Assembly (NCBI GenBank): GCA_015178975.1
Contig: WHVD01000007.1
Location: 310,001 to 374,000, forward strand
Reading direction: 5' to 3'
Source of the DNA: Hysterangium stoloniferum
Lineage: Eukaryota > Basidiomycota > Agaricomycetes > Hysterangiales > Hysterangiaceae
Length of the DNA: 64,000 nt
In this document: positions 11,158 to 21,541 of the stretch, piece after piece
How positions within the stretch are numbered: position 1 is the first letter of the stretch
How the letters are laid out: every line of letters begins with the position of its first letter
Translations under genes and position numbers: made by a program
The notes under the pieces: model-generated
Seen by the model: only the letters and a program-made list of their open reading frames with translations
What the model was told of the DNA's origin: nothing
Database searches by the model: none

Positions 11158-11613
11158 GTGAAAGATGGGACACGGTGGTCAGACGCGAGGAACGTATTCA
11201 CCTGGATAATGGCGACTACATGTCTCACACTACTCCTTGTTTGCGGAAATGGAAAACAAAAGCCATCTAGGTGCTCAAAGAGGTTCAATTTAAATACAAG
11301 AAACAACTCGGTCGAATTGAAGACTCATCACTGCGATGGTTTTGCGCGCTGGGAGGAAGACGGCGATGTTCCAGACGCTCCACCATATCGAGGGGCAAGC
11401 TATATCACGGGGACTTCCCTCCGTGAGCCGGGCAGATCAAATACCAATTTGCTCATCCATCCTCTTCTTCAAGACATCACGTGTCCTTGGTGCTTCTTCC
11501 TCTTCATATTCCTACGACAAAAAGCAATGACACTTGTGGTGAAGAATAAGAAAGCCGCGGTCACAGCATATCGGTCATCACATGTGTCTCCAGGAAGGCT
11601 TGGTTATGTCTAA
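11158..11613 (+). CDS. ORF with N-terminal hydrophobic segment, left block
   Basis: 151 codons. Residues about 13-31 form a hydrophobic run (VFTWIMATTCLTLLLVCG) followed by a basic, Cys-containing part (KPSRCSKRF) and DGFARWEEDGDVPDAPPYRG. Copies at 19747-20100 and 52978-53331 are 117 codons and begin MGHGAQTPR; here the start differs and the frame continues into the downstream segment. The layout would fit a signal anchor or signal peptide, but the product is unrecognised and the 3' part may belong to further exons. Divergently placed to the helicase fragment. Confidence 0.35.
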   Translation: MKDGTRWSDARNVFTWIMATTCLTLLLVCGNGKQKPSRCSKRFNLNTRNNSVELKTHHCDGFARWEEDGDVPDAPPYRGASYITGTSLREPGRSNTNLLIHPLLQDITCPWCFFLFIFLRQKAMTLVVKNKKAAVTAYRSSHVSPGRLGYV

Positions 11614-11906
11614 TTTAGAACCGTTTGACATCAAGTCGTCATGGCATCTAAATTCCTCTCAATTTTCCTGGATCGCTAAGCAGCAGTTATAGATCTACCC
11701 GCTCTCAAAAGTGGTTTCGGGTGCTCATTTGACTTCTTTGGAATATTCCCGAATGTACCTAGGATCCCATGGGAGCGAAGCACTCCCGTATCGGGTAAAG
11801 GTTTTGAACGGAGAGAAATACGTTATGAAATCCGCCTAACGCCGTCCGTGTACAGCCCCCTGCTTTTATTCCAGAGTTTTGTGCCTCATGATGGCCAATA
11901 AGGATA

Positions 11907-12200
11907 TTGAACATACTAGATGAAACTGACCGAGATAATCGTCGGTATGAATTAGTGAATGATCGTCGCGGGTGGGCTTTGGTGGTCTTCAATGACTTGT
12001 TTCATGCTATCTTAACTGACATGCTTCTTTCTTTGAGACCTCCCAGTGGCATTCTATTTGAAGTGATTCTCGATGATAAATTGGATCTTATTCTTGCGAC
12101 TACTAGGGTTCACGAATATATACAAGGTCAGTATAGCATCAACAAAAGCTGCCAAGCATGTAAAGAGGTTACAAAGTGGCTATATGTGCTCTTAAATTGA
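11907..12200 (+). CDS. Conserved ORF following the hydrophobic-segment ORF
   Basis: 97 codons with ILDETDRDNRRYELVNDRRG and FNDLFHAILTDM, closely matched by 19048-19356 (minus). A distant relative of the same stretch sits inside the module at 9011-9241 (ESDRDNLPHGL...FNGLLHAIPTN), so the module itself has an internal duplication. It could be a 3' exon of the ORF at 11158. The frame is broken in the right block. Unknown function. Confidence 0.28.
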   Translation: MNILDETDRDNRRYELVNDRRGWALVVFNDLFHAILTDMLLSLRPPSGILFEVILDDKLDLILATTRVHEYIQGQYSINKSCQACKEVTKWLYVLLN

Positions 12201-12319
12201 CTTAAACTAGGCAACGTTAAATTACTGGTCAACATTGCCAAAAGGCGAGTTATATCAAGAGTAATACTACTATCCCTTCTCCTGGGTAGGATAAATTGGT
12301 TGGTATTATCGAAGAGAAA
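12201..12319 (-). repeat. 3' flank module of copy 4
   Basis: The block directly after the stop of family genes, recognised by ACTCTTGAT/ACTATTACTCTTTA and the words ACATAGTTTGAGCGAATT and TTGGCAGCTTCTCGTTGATG on the coding-strand side. Found after most copies (for example 3480-3690, 25440-25620, 45590-45760, 52150-52330, 60240-60420, 62640-62800). Possibly a 3' UTR or terminator region; no specific signal proven. Confidence 0.4.
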
Positions 12320-14272
12320 TCATGATATATCGTGCGGAATGGATGGAACAAGTGTCTCGGCTGGCCAGTCATGGTCCTCCAACACTGATCTGGAGTTTGA
12401 ATTGGATGTTACGCGCACGCCGGTGAAAGGTGTGGCGATGACCCAAAGGAAGGAGTGAGCCGCCAGGTTTAGTCCTTCAAAGTAGATACCGAGGCGTTGA
12501 TAGGTGATTGAGCCAAGTATTGCGTGGCAATGTGGAAGAATACGAGCGAGAATGGCGCTTATATCAAGGTTGCGGACTGTGGTACACGCGGATTCGGTGT
12601 CAGAAGATGCAGGTATCAGCTTCAGAGTGACCTTAATTAGTTCCTCCCCTGAAAAGAGGAGCGATAAATAATAATTCGTGTGTCATAATCAGACTAGTAG
12701 GATATTTTAATGGGTGGATTTGAGATGATGCTGGAAGGCAACGATTTTTCAATATACCTTAGGAGGGGCTCGACGACCAAAGAAACCACATACAGCTAGT
12801 TTATCTGATCCGTGAGGAATGTTCGGTCAGGGAAGAAGGTTTTCAGAGCCAGGTAATCACGCCGCAATGCATCAATTGTGTCCCTATCATTATGAAACGT
12901 CCAGGACGGTATATGGATGTTTCCGTCGGCCACTGTGAGCTTCCATACATCTTTAGCAATATATGAAAACAAGGAAACTTGGTGCAAGCAAGAAACGAAA
13001 AGCTTTATAGGACATTTATCCAAGGAAAATCGGTGTGGGGAATTTTGGCTGTAGTGGTTTTGGTGAGCAGGAAGAAATGATGTGATGTCGTGACGCACGG
13101 TTGTAACCAGAATTCAATACAACCTCTGATCGCAGTGCGCTCCTCTACAGACAGTTGACGGACGTGGTAGATGTTTTTCACAATATACACAAGTTCCTCA
13201 AAGAGGAAGGGATATGGATGGCTTGACAAATATCGTGCGATTTGTAGGATAAATGTCGAGGCAACATTATCCACGTTGGTGTGTAGAGGTGACTTGATTA
13301 CAGCATTGTAAAGCGATGATGTAATTCCAGTTGATCTCCGATCTACATCTGACCATCGAGCGCCGGGACACCAGTAGAAGGCCGAACCCAAATATGCCAT
13401 AAGGTTGGCAGTGCGATCTTCTGTCCTCCGCTGTATACCTCTTGAATTCCAGAACGACCCTAAGACATCCCACGCCTGTTTTTGAATTCGACGCGGGTAA
13501 GTGGGCCTAGAAAAACGTGAGTATTCTGAGTGTATTCAATGTTTGGCTGTGAGGTATGCCCACCTAATTAAGTCGATGGTCTCTTGAATTACTATTCCGA
13601 GTCTTGGAAGAGTGAGATGCTTCTGGAGGAACTTGCTACAGGCCCTGTCGTCTCCATACACCATTCGCTTGTATATCATTAACTTTGCCATCAGTGTAGC
13701 TGTCTTTGCAGTGTAGAGCACATTCCTCCCAACATTTTCCAAACCGACTCTACAGAAATACCCCGGCCCAATAGTGATACTTGAAGATATCGATGAGCTC
13801 TCAACCAGTGAGACCGCACCCCAGTCGACGTCATGACTGTCATGTGGGTGGAGGTTGGATGTGGCGTTAGTGGATCTACCTGGCATATTAATAATCGTCG
13901 GTGGATCATGACACGTTGTCTCTCCTCGCAACTGAAAGCGGCCATTTTTTCAACAGTGTACATGAAAGGCTGTCTCATGTTGCGCACCCATTCCTCAACC
14001 CACACTTCCACATCGTCTTTAGACAGTGGTATATGCTCGTCATCTTCGGGAACTCGATAGCACACACCGTCCCCATGTTCTATGCAACTCCATCGGTATC
14101 GAAGCTTGATCCGCAATCTTTCCCTTATCCCAGCGTCAATGATCTCCTCCCGCTCTTCTGAGCTCAATGCAGCTGGGGAGAGAAATGGTTGTAACCACTC
14201 AACCTTTTGTAAGAGGCGTTCAGCCCGTCCGATATCGTGGCCGCTCAGAGTCGTTTCGTTTGAAGTTGACAT
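12320..14272 (-). pseudogene. Repeat-family gene copy 4 (type ETT), nearly intact
   Basis: ATG at 14270-14272 (MSTSNETTLSGHDIGRAERL). Exons 1-3 are open with the expected junctions (VEEW then intron 1; DLIR then GTGGGC; CCC-split Pro before exon 4). Exon 4 has an in-frame TAG at the family position INQL (Gln to stop) near 12797. Exon 5 lacks 2 bp in its ACACAC run. So there are at least two breaks near the 3' end. Unspliced, exon 1 reads through intron 1 into the alternative frame of exon 2, giving a 193-codon ORF (13691-14272), unique among the copies. Expected stop after HDIS at 12320-12322. Exons 3-5 pair best with the copy at 50.2-52.1 kb. Confidence 0.65.
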
Positions 14273-16256
14273 TGGTGGGTAGCAGGTTGTTGTGATACAG
14301 GGAGCGGATTCTGCGCTTTTAAGGTGCAGATATCAGGTAAATGAATTTCTAGCTATAGCATTGTGGCTGTGCTTTATACAGGATACACAGCGTGTCATCC
14401 CTTCCTTTCAAATAAATTGACGCCCCTCAAGTGTTTCATTCGTATAGCCTCCAGGATACTCCCAGGTTCACTCACTATGGTATACAGTAATTCCTGACTC
14501 TTCAAAAGATCGTCTACAGCAGAGAGCACATATGGCAGCCACGAAAGGTTTGATGAGCCTTCACCGCATAATGTGGCAACTTCCGACTTCTTGAGTGGTA
14601 GATTTTTGGGCAATCCGGGTTTTCCGTTTGTTGAGAAGTGACATCATGTTTGAAAGAATATGTCAATGCAGTGATGCTATCCATGACAGTACAGCCTCGG
14701 GCGCTTCGTGTTCAATTCTTTCCGCATTCCAATTTCGATAATTCTTCATTTAGGTTAATTGGCGTCCATCGTGAATATGCCTTTTTATGGGGAGTCCCAC
14801 AGCTCTTCATTCCCAAATTGTGCATGTAATCTATATTTAGTCATAACTAATTACACGTTACTATTACTACACCGCCCTTCTAGTATAGTAATTTTCTACT
14901 AACACGGGTAAAGCCCGGATGGAAAGCAAAAGGCGTCGAGCGGCGAAGTGTAGAAAATAAAAGTTTGCGGCACCGAGATATGATTCCACAAAGCCAGGAC
15001 ACAAAGTGACAGTGGTAGGGACACTTCATGCTATGAACACTATGCCTGCCGTAACGAGAACTTGGACGATAGCCACCCGACTCCCCGATGAGGTCTAAAA
15101 ACCTTAGAGACATAATGACGAGAACTATCAATTGCTAGGACTCGTGAACTGGTCGGTGAGATATGGCACAAGGTGCTCCGACCCCGAGGAACATATTGTC
15201 CTGGATCATAGTGACCACATGTCTCAATCTGGTCCTTGTTTGCGGTACTCGGACAAAAATTCCAGCAGGTGCTCAAAAATGTTCCGTTTGAAGAAAATAA
15301 ATGAGTTGGTCAAATTGGAAACTGATGAGTAAAATGGTTCCAAATGCTGTGAGGAAGCCCGCTAGCTGGGATAGTCCAAGGCATTCCAGTCCGGGCGCAT
15401 TCTAGATTACCGGGACTTTCCTCCGTGAACCGTCCCGATCAAATGTCAATTGACAGAGTCTTCATCTTCTTCAACAGATCCTGTGTCCTTGGTGCTTGCT
15501 CCTCTTCATTTTTCTACCTCAAGAATTTTCAGACAACCAATCAACTCCACATGTGATCAAATATATTCAAGCTGCGGGGACAGAATATCGGTGATATACA
15601 GGTGTGTTACCCGGAAGGCGTTGATATATCTAATTCAGAACCGTTTTTATCAAGTGGCCATGGCATCTAGACTCCTAGCACGTCTTCTGTATCGCCAAGC
15701 CAGTTACGACACAACACCGGTGTCAAAAGCGCCTCGGGGTGCTCTTTTGATATTCAGTGCAATATTCACGACTGTTTTCATTTGAACTTGAATCCCATGG
15801 GAACGAGGCGCTCCAGCGTCAGATAAATGTTTCGAATGGAGAGAAATACTTTATGGAATCCGCTGAACGCCATCCCGGTACGTTCTAAAGGCCCCTCCTT
15901 TTATTCCGGGGTTTTGTGCCTCATGATAGCCGATCTCGAGATTGAACATAGACTTTAAATATTAGATGAATCTGACCGAGATAAAGCTTGCCATGGATTA
16001 GTAAGTGATTGGTGTAGGTGTTCTTTGCTTTTCTTCATTGACCTTTTTATGCTATTCCAACTCACTGACACGAATAGCACGGTGATGGGGCTGACGTTTG
16101 AGAATTATCAGTGCTATTCTATTTGGACTGGTTGTCGCTCATAAATCAGAGGCGATTCTAGCCACGCCTGAGGCTCGCGAATATTATTCTAAATGTGTAT
16201 GGCATGAACGAGAGTCTACCAAAAATTGGCGATGGTAAAAAGCTATAAGGTACACA
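14273..16256. repeat. Mixed spacer between copies 4 and 5
   Basis: No supported gene. It is a patchwork: the upstream block of copy 4 (14273-14800), a more diverged version of the hydrophobic-ORF region (about 15000-15360), and diverged long-module sequence (about 15380-16200, compare 8.6-9.3 kb). Similarity to other modules is visibly lower than between the three main blocks, suggesting an older copy. ORFs such as 15450-15785 are not conserved. Confidence 0.45.
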
Positions 16257-17467
16257 TCAAAGCGTCCTCCCTGGCGATTTTGTCTGTTATGATTTTCGTG
16301 AACATGGTGATAATATGTGCTCGTGCGACGCATGGTTGTAACCGGAATTCAAAGCAATCTCCGATTGCGGTGAGCTCCTGTACAGACAGCTGACGCACAT
16401 GGCAGATATTTTCCACGATATTGCTAAGGCCGGCAACGAGTAGGGTTTGGTGATCGGATGAGAAACATCGTGCAACCTGTGTGATAAATGTGCAAACTCT
16501 TCCAAGTTGGCGTGGAGCTGTGCTTTGAGCAAAGCGATGACGTATTTGCAGTCGATGTCCGATCACTATCTGCCCATCGAGCGCCGGGACACCAAATGAA
16601 GGCCAAAGCCAAATATGTGATAAGCTGACCTTGGGTCGTCCACTGCATATCACTCGAATTCCAGAATCCCCTAATACCACTAAGGGCTGTTGTCGAAATC
16701 GAGGCGGGCAAGTGGGTCTAGAAGACATGAGTATTGTGAGTGTATTCACTCCTTGACACTGTGTTATCCCTGCCTCATTAGATCAACGCTCTCTTGAATG
16801 ACTATTCCCAATCGTGGCTGCGTGACGGGCCTGAGTAGAAAATTGTCAACGCCGTTCTGGCCTTCCCATGGTCCACACGTCATTCGTTCGTATATCATCA
16901 ACTTTGTCATTAGCGAAGCTCTCTTTGCGCTGTAAAGCACTTTCATCGCAACCCTGTCCAAACCGACTGCACAGGAATACCCAGGACTAATTTCCACACT
17001 GGACAATGAGCTATCCGGCGAGGAGACGACTCCCCAAGCCATGTCATACGTGCGAGATGGACTGAGTATGCATGTGGCGTGGGCGGATCTCCCTCGTCTC
17101 TTGATATTATTCGGTGGTTCGTGGTAATTTCTCTCTACTGAAAACATCCTGTCTGTGAACAGTGTACATAAAAAGGACATTTCGTTTCACGCACCCATTC
17201 CTCCGCACAAAATCCGACGTCTTCTTTGGAAAGTGGTATGTGCTGGTCGTCATTGGCTACTCGGTGACATAAACAGTGCCGATGTTCGAGACAGCTAGAA
17301 CACTCCCGAATCTTCATCCGGGATCTTTCGCTCATTCCCCTTTCATTTATCTGCTGCCGTTCCATGCTCAATACAGCTGGGGAAACCAAGGGTTGTAGCC
17401 ACTCAACCTCTTGTAGAAGGGATAGGATATCCTGTCTCCTCAGAGCTATCTCGGTGGAGGTTGACAT
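16257..17467 (-). pseudogene. Repeat-family gene copy 5, diverged and 3'-truncated
   Basis: ATG ending at 17467 (MSTSTEIALRRQDILSLLQE). Exon 1 keeps SKEDVGFCAEEW, exon 2 lies at about 16780-17140 (SPGYSCAVGLDRVAMKVLYS), exon 3 at 16320-16750 with several small indels around CPGARW. Similarity ends near 16257, just inside exon 4. Substitutions relative to other copies are numerous, so it belongs to an older split of the family. Exon 2 carries a local insertion (GPWEGQNGVDNF) not seen elsewhere. Confidence 0.6.
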
Positions 17468-17839
17468 TGGTAGGTAGCAGTTGTAATAATCCCGGAAGGG
17501 AATTCTGCGCTTTTTAGGTGCAGTTAGCCCGCGAGTCGACTTCCAGGCTTAGGATTGTGGCCGTGCTCCTACCCGTTCCATCCTTTCCTTTTAACCAACT
17601 TGAAGGCCCACTAATCCTTCTTCTATAATACAGGCAGGATACTCTCACGTTCCATTACCATTTTTACACTTACTCCTTAGACTTAATCAGATCATCCACC
17701 GCGGAAAATACACATGGCGGCTGAGAATTAATTTAGAGGCGGTCACCGCATAATGGGCTAACTTCCGAGTTCTTGAGCGGTAGATTTCATGGGAATCCAT
17801 TTTTCCGTCAGAAGCGACATCTCCATGTATATAATATGT
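17468..17839 (-). promoter_or_regulatory. Upstream block of copy 5, ending at an inversion junction
   Basis: Diverged form of the shared upstream module of family genes on the minus strand. At about 17840 it passes abruptly into plus-strand exon 3 sequence of copy 6. This is therefore the centre where minus-oriented units meet plus-oriented units. Confidence 0.4.
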
Positions 17840-18932
17840 ATACAGCGGAACGGAGGACGCATTGCCAAGCTTATGGCATCTGTTTGTTCAGCATTCTCCT
17901 GGTCTCCCGGCGCTCGATGGGGAGATAGAGATCGGTTATCAACTGCAATTACGTCATCGCTTACAATGCTGTCATCAAATCACCGTTGCACACCAACGTG
18001 GATGAGGTTTCTTCGACATTCATTCTGCAAATCGCCGGATATTTATTATCCTGTTGTCAAAGTACCCTCCTCCTCGGCGACATTGGGTACGTCGTGGAGA
18101 ATCTGTCCCACGTGCGTCAATTGTTTGTAGAGGAGCTCACGGCGCTCAGAGGTTGTATTGAGTTGTTGTTACAACCGTGCGTCGCGACATCACATCATTT
18201 CTTCCTGCCCGCCCACCAAAACCACAACAGGCAAAATTCCCCACACCGACTTTCCTGGGATGAATGTCCTATACAACTTCTCGTTTCTTGCATGCGCCAA
18301 GATGAGGTATTGCTGGAGATGTATTGAAGGTCATAGTGGCCGACACACACCTGCATATAGCGTCCTTGGCGTTTGATAGGGATACAATTGATTCATTGTG
18401 GCGTAATATCCGGACTCTGAAAACCTTTTTCGCCGACAGAACACTCCTCACGGCTAATATCAACCAGATGAATGTGGTTTCTTCGCTCGTCGAGCCCCTC
18501 CTAAGGTATATTGACAATATTTGCCTTCCAGCATCAACTCATATCCACCCATTATAATATCCTACTAGTCTGATTCTGACACACACGAAGTACAATTTAT
18601 CGCTCCTCTGGTCAGGCGGGGAACTAATTAAGCTGATAGCTGCATCTTCTGATATCGAATCTGCGTGTACCACAGTCCGCAACCTTGATATAAGCGCCAT
18701 TATCGCTCGTATTCATTCACATTGCGACGTAATGCTTGGCTCAATCACCCATCAATGGCTCGGTATCTTCCTTGAAGAACTAACCTTCGCGGCTCACTCC
18801 CTCCTTTGTGTCATCACCACACCTTTCGCCGGTGTGTGTGTGACATTCAATTAAAATTCCAGATCAGTGTTGGAGGACCATGACGGGCTAGCCGATACAC
18901 TTGTTCCATCCATTCCGCACGATATATCATGA
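17840..18932 (+). pseudogene. Repeat-family gene copy 6, exons 3-5 only
   Basis: Begins inside exon 3 (GIAKLMASVCSAFSWSPGARW region) and continues through exon 4 (about 18230-18510) and exon 5 to a TGA at 18930-18932 after HDIS. Exons 1-2 are absent because of the junction at about 17840. Exon 3 is shifted, a small loss in exon 4 (DEVLLEMY region) breaks the frame, and exon 5 has AATTAA giving a stop where others read Asn-Ser. It occupies the slot of copies 4 and 14 in the middle block. Confidence 0.6.
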
Positions 18933-19746
18933 TTTCTCTTTGATCACACCAACCCAATTTATCCTACCCAGGAGAAGGGATAGTAGTATTACTCTTGATA
19001 TAACTCGCCGCTTGGCAATGTTGACCAGTAATTTAAAGTTGCCTAGTTTAAGTCAATTTAAGAGAACATATAGCCACTTTGTACCGTCGTTTGTTGATGC
19101 TATACTGACCTTGTATATATTCGTGAGCCCTAGTAGTCGCAAGAATAAGATCCAATTTATCATCGAGAATCACTTCAAATTGAATGCCACTGGGAGGTCT
19201 CAAAGAACGTAGCATGTCAGTTAAGATAGCATGAAACAAGTCATTGAAGAACAGCAAAGCCCACCCGCAACGATCATTCACTAATCCATGCCGACGATTA
19301 TCTCCGTCAGTTTCATCTAGTATGTTCAATATCTTTATTGCCATCATGAGGCACAAAATTCTGGAATAAAAGAAGGGGGCTGTACAAGGTACACGGACGG
19401 CGTTAGGCGGATTTCATAACGTATTTCTCTCCGTTCCAAACCTTGACCCGATACGGGAGTGCTTCGCTCCCATGTGATCCTACTTGAAACAGGTACATTC
19501 GGGAATATTCTAAAGAAGGTCAAATGAGCACCCGAAACCACTTTTGAGAGCGGGTAGATCTATAACTGCTGCTTACCGATACAGGAAAATTTTGAGAGGA
19601 ATTTAGATACCATGATGACTTGATGGCAAACGGTTCAAAATTAGATATAACAAAGCCTTCCGGGAGACACACATGTGATGACCGATATGCTGTGACCGCG
19701 GCTTGCTTATCCTTCGTCACAAGTGTCATTGCTTTTTGTCGGGTAA
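18933..19746 (-). repeat. 3' flank and long-module start, middle block
   Basis: Collinear (inverted) with 11.6-12.3 kb and collinear with 52.1-52.97 kb. It contains the 3' flank module (18960-19140) and two short conserved frames on the minus strand, 19048-19356 (ILNILDETDGDNRRHGLVND) and 19344-19541, plus 19520-19789. These may be exons downstream of the ORF at 19747-20100; I could not join them with confidence. Confidence 0.4.
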
Positions 19747-20100
19747 TTATTGAGGTAGGAATATGAAGAGGAAGAAGCACCAAGGACACATCATGTCTTG
19801 AAGATGGATGATCAAATTGGTATTTGATCTGCCCGGCTCACGGAGGGAAGTCCCCGTAATATAGCTTGCCCCTCGATATGGTGGAGCGTCTGGAACATCG
19901 CCGTCTTCCTCCCAGCGCGCAAAACCATCACAGTGATGAGTCTTCAATTCGACCAAGTTGTTTCTTGTATTTAAATGGAACCTCTTTGAGCACCTAGATG
20001 GCTGTTCTTTCCCATTACCGCAACCAAGGCGTAGTGTGACACATGTAGTCGCCAGGATCCAGGTGAATACCTCCCTCGGCGTCTGAGCACCGTGTCCCAT
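19747..20100 (-). CDS. ORF with N-terminal hydrophobic segment, middle block
   Basis: 117 codons starting MGHGAQTPREVFTWILATTC, with a hydrophobic run at about residues 12-30 and then a basic Cys-containing region. Nearly identical to 52978-53331; related to 11158-11613. The shared 5' end supports the start ATG. Unrecognised. Candidate signal anchor or secreted product, or the first exon of a longer gene. Confidence 0.35.
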   Translation of the reverse strand: MGHGAQTPREVFTWILATTCVTLRLGCGNGKEQPSRCSKRFHLNTRNNLVELKTHHCDGFARWEEDGDVPDAPPYRGASYITGTSLREPGRSNTNLIIHLQDMMCPWCFFLFIFLPQ

Positions 20101-20351
20101 CTTTCACCGACCATTGTACGCTTCCTGGAGATTCAAAGTTCTCGTCATTGTGGGGAACTTGCGCAGCCCACAGTACATATTAAAATATATAACTTGGCGT
20201 GTATCCATAAGTGAACTCCTGGGGATTATATGTATTTACAGGGAAGAAAGTCTTGGAAGGGATGACGGAGATATTACCCAAAGCTATGTTAATTATATTC
20301 GAAGGTATTCTATAATATTTTCAGGCATTAGGTCGGTTTCAAGTTACTAGG

Positions 20352-20359
20352 TATAAATA
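20352..20359 (+). promoter_or_regulatory. TATA-like element before helicase fragment, middle block
   Basis: TATAAATA located 48 bp upstream of the ATG at 20407; conserved with 10906-10913 on the other strand. Confidence 0.3.
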
Positions 20360-20406
20360 AACCCAATCTGAACCCCGTCAGGATCTGAACTATCCGCCAA
20401 CGTTTT

Positions 20407-20823
20407 ATGACTGGAATGCTTGTCGAATACCAGTATGCAAGGGTGCTTATGTGGTACTTGTTTGTCCTATGTCTGTCTTAATTTATATGACCCACTATGC
20501 TCTATACAGCTTTATTATGGCTGACGGGATGGGTCTCGGAAAGGTTCTACAATCCCGTACTCCTATGGATCGTTATGAGACAATCATCGCGCGAGGGGAG
20601 TACAGCGACAATTGAAAAATCGATCGTTGAGTGTTTAATGCTTAGTCTCGTTCTTAACAGCTATAACACATTTAAACGACTGCATCAGGCTAATGGTACC
20701 GACCACTTCTTAATGAATTCAATGTTGACACTCACTCATCTCCGTCCAGGTGGAGAAAGCCACACGCTGGCGACCAAACACCCATATAGGAAGGTATTCC
20801 TCTTCTATTTCCCGGAGTCATAG
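20407..20823 (+). pseudogene. RAD54/SNF2-like helicase motif fragment, middle block
   Basis: Homologue of the fragment at 10439-10858. The ADGMGLGK motif is readable near 20518-20545. It is in a different frame from the downstream part (LLWIVMRQSSREGSTATIEK), which matches RAD54 spacing well (LLWTLLRQSP...TIEK). The split frames and the early stop after the first 25 codons mark it as broken. Confidence 0.45.
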
Positions 20824-21229
20824 GTCGATTTAGACTCTCGTATTATCTAATGTCATCACCTGGAAAGGCACACCTGGTCAATTCGCTCCGCTACAAAACC
20901 AGGAGCCACTCTTTAATTGTCAAATATGTAAATACACACTGCGGGTCAGGGACGTCAAGTTAGATACCCAGGCGTCAATGTCTCGACTTGTACGTAATAA
21001 TATATGTAATTATGTACTAATCCACACATACCAGCCATCTTCAAATCATTAAAATATATTCACTTCGCAAATATATTAAAAGAATTAGTGCGATATATGG
21101 CTTTCGCATCATGACCTGTGCCGGTCAAGCGAGGGAAACAGGGAGCATAACCATGACAAAATCCAATCATATCAGGGCTTCCATAGCGATCGATGTCCAG
21201 GCTGCGGGTAGAAGACAAGTAACTACAAC
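20824..21229. repeat. AT-rich conserved spacer, middle block
   Basis: Equivalent of 10040-10438. The short plus-strand frame 21111-21296 (TGSITMTKSNHIRASIAIDV) is shared with the reverse of 9780-10151, but it is antisense to the GC-rich 103-codon ORF and not clearly coding. Confidence 0.3.
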
Positions 21230-21541
21230 TCAACCTGGCAACCGCAGGAGCGTAGCACTGATTGTGACTTGGCCTGCGACGTGTCCATTGATGTGACTAC
21301 TGCCCAAAGTGGTTGAGTGAAAACGGGCGGGGGGGGCGAAGATGTGAGGTGGTGCACTTGTGTGGGGGTGAGCGCCTGCCGCGGCTTCCCATCCTGCGTA
21401 GAAGTCAGGATCGTGAGGCCAGACGAATACGAGGGTTGAAGATAGCTTTGCATTGCCAGTGTACTCGTCGGTTTCCACAGGACGACTAGTGAAAGTAAAA
21501 GAAGACCAAGACCAATTCCAGCTTGCTGTCACTCTCCTCAT
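21230..21541 (-). CDS. Conserved 103-codon ORF, middle block
   Basis: Same length as 54758-55069, ending HVAGQVTISATLLRLPG. Contains PHDPDFYAGWEAAAGAHPHT. No domain recognised. Neighbouring sequence is far less GC-rich, so this stretch stands out compositionally and may be a captured host exon. Confidence 0.32.
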   Translation of the reverse strand: MRRVTASWNWSWSSFTFTSRPVETDEYTGNAKLSSTLVFVWPHDPDFYAGWEAAAGAHPHTSAPPHIFAPPARFHSTTLGSSHINGHVAGQVTISATLLRLPG

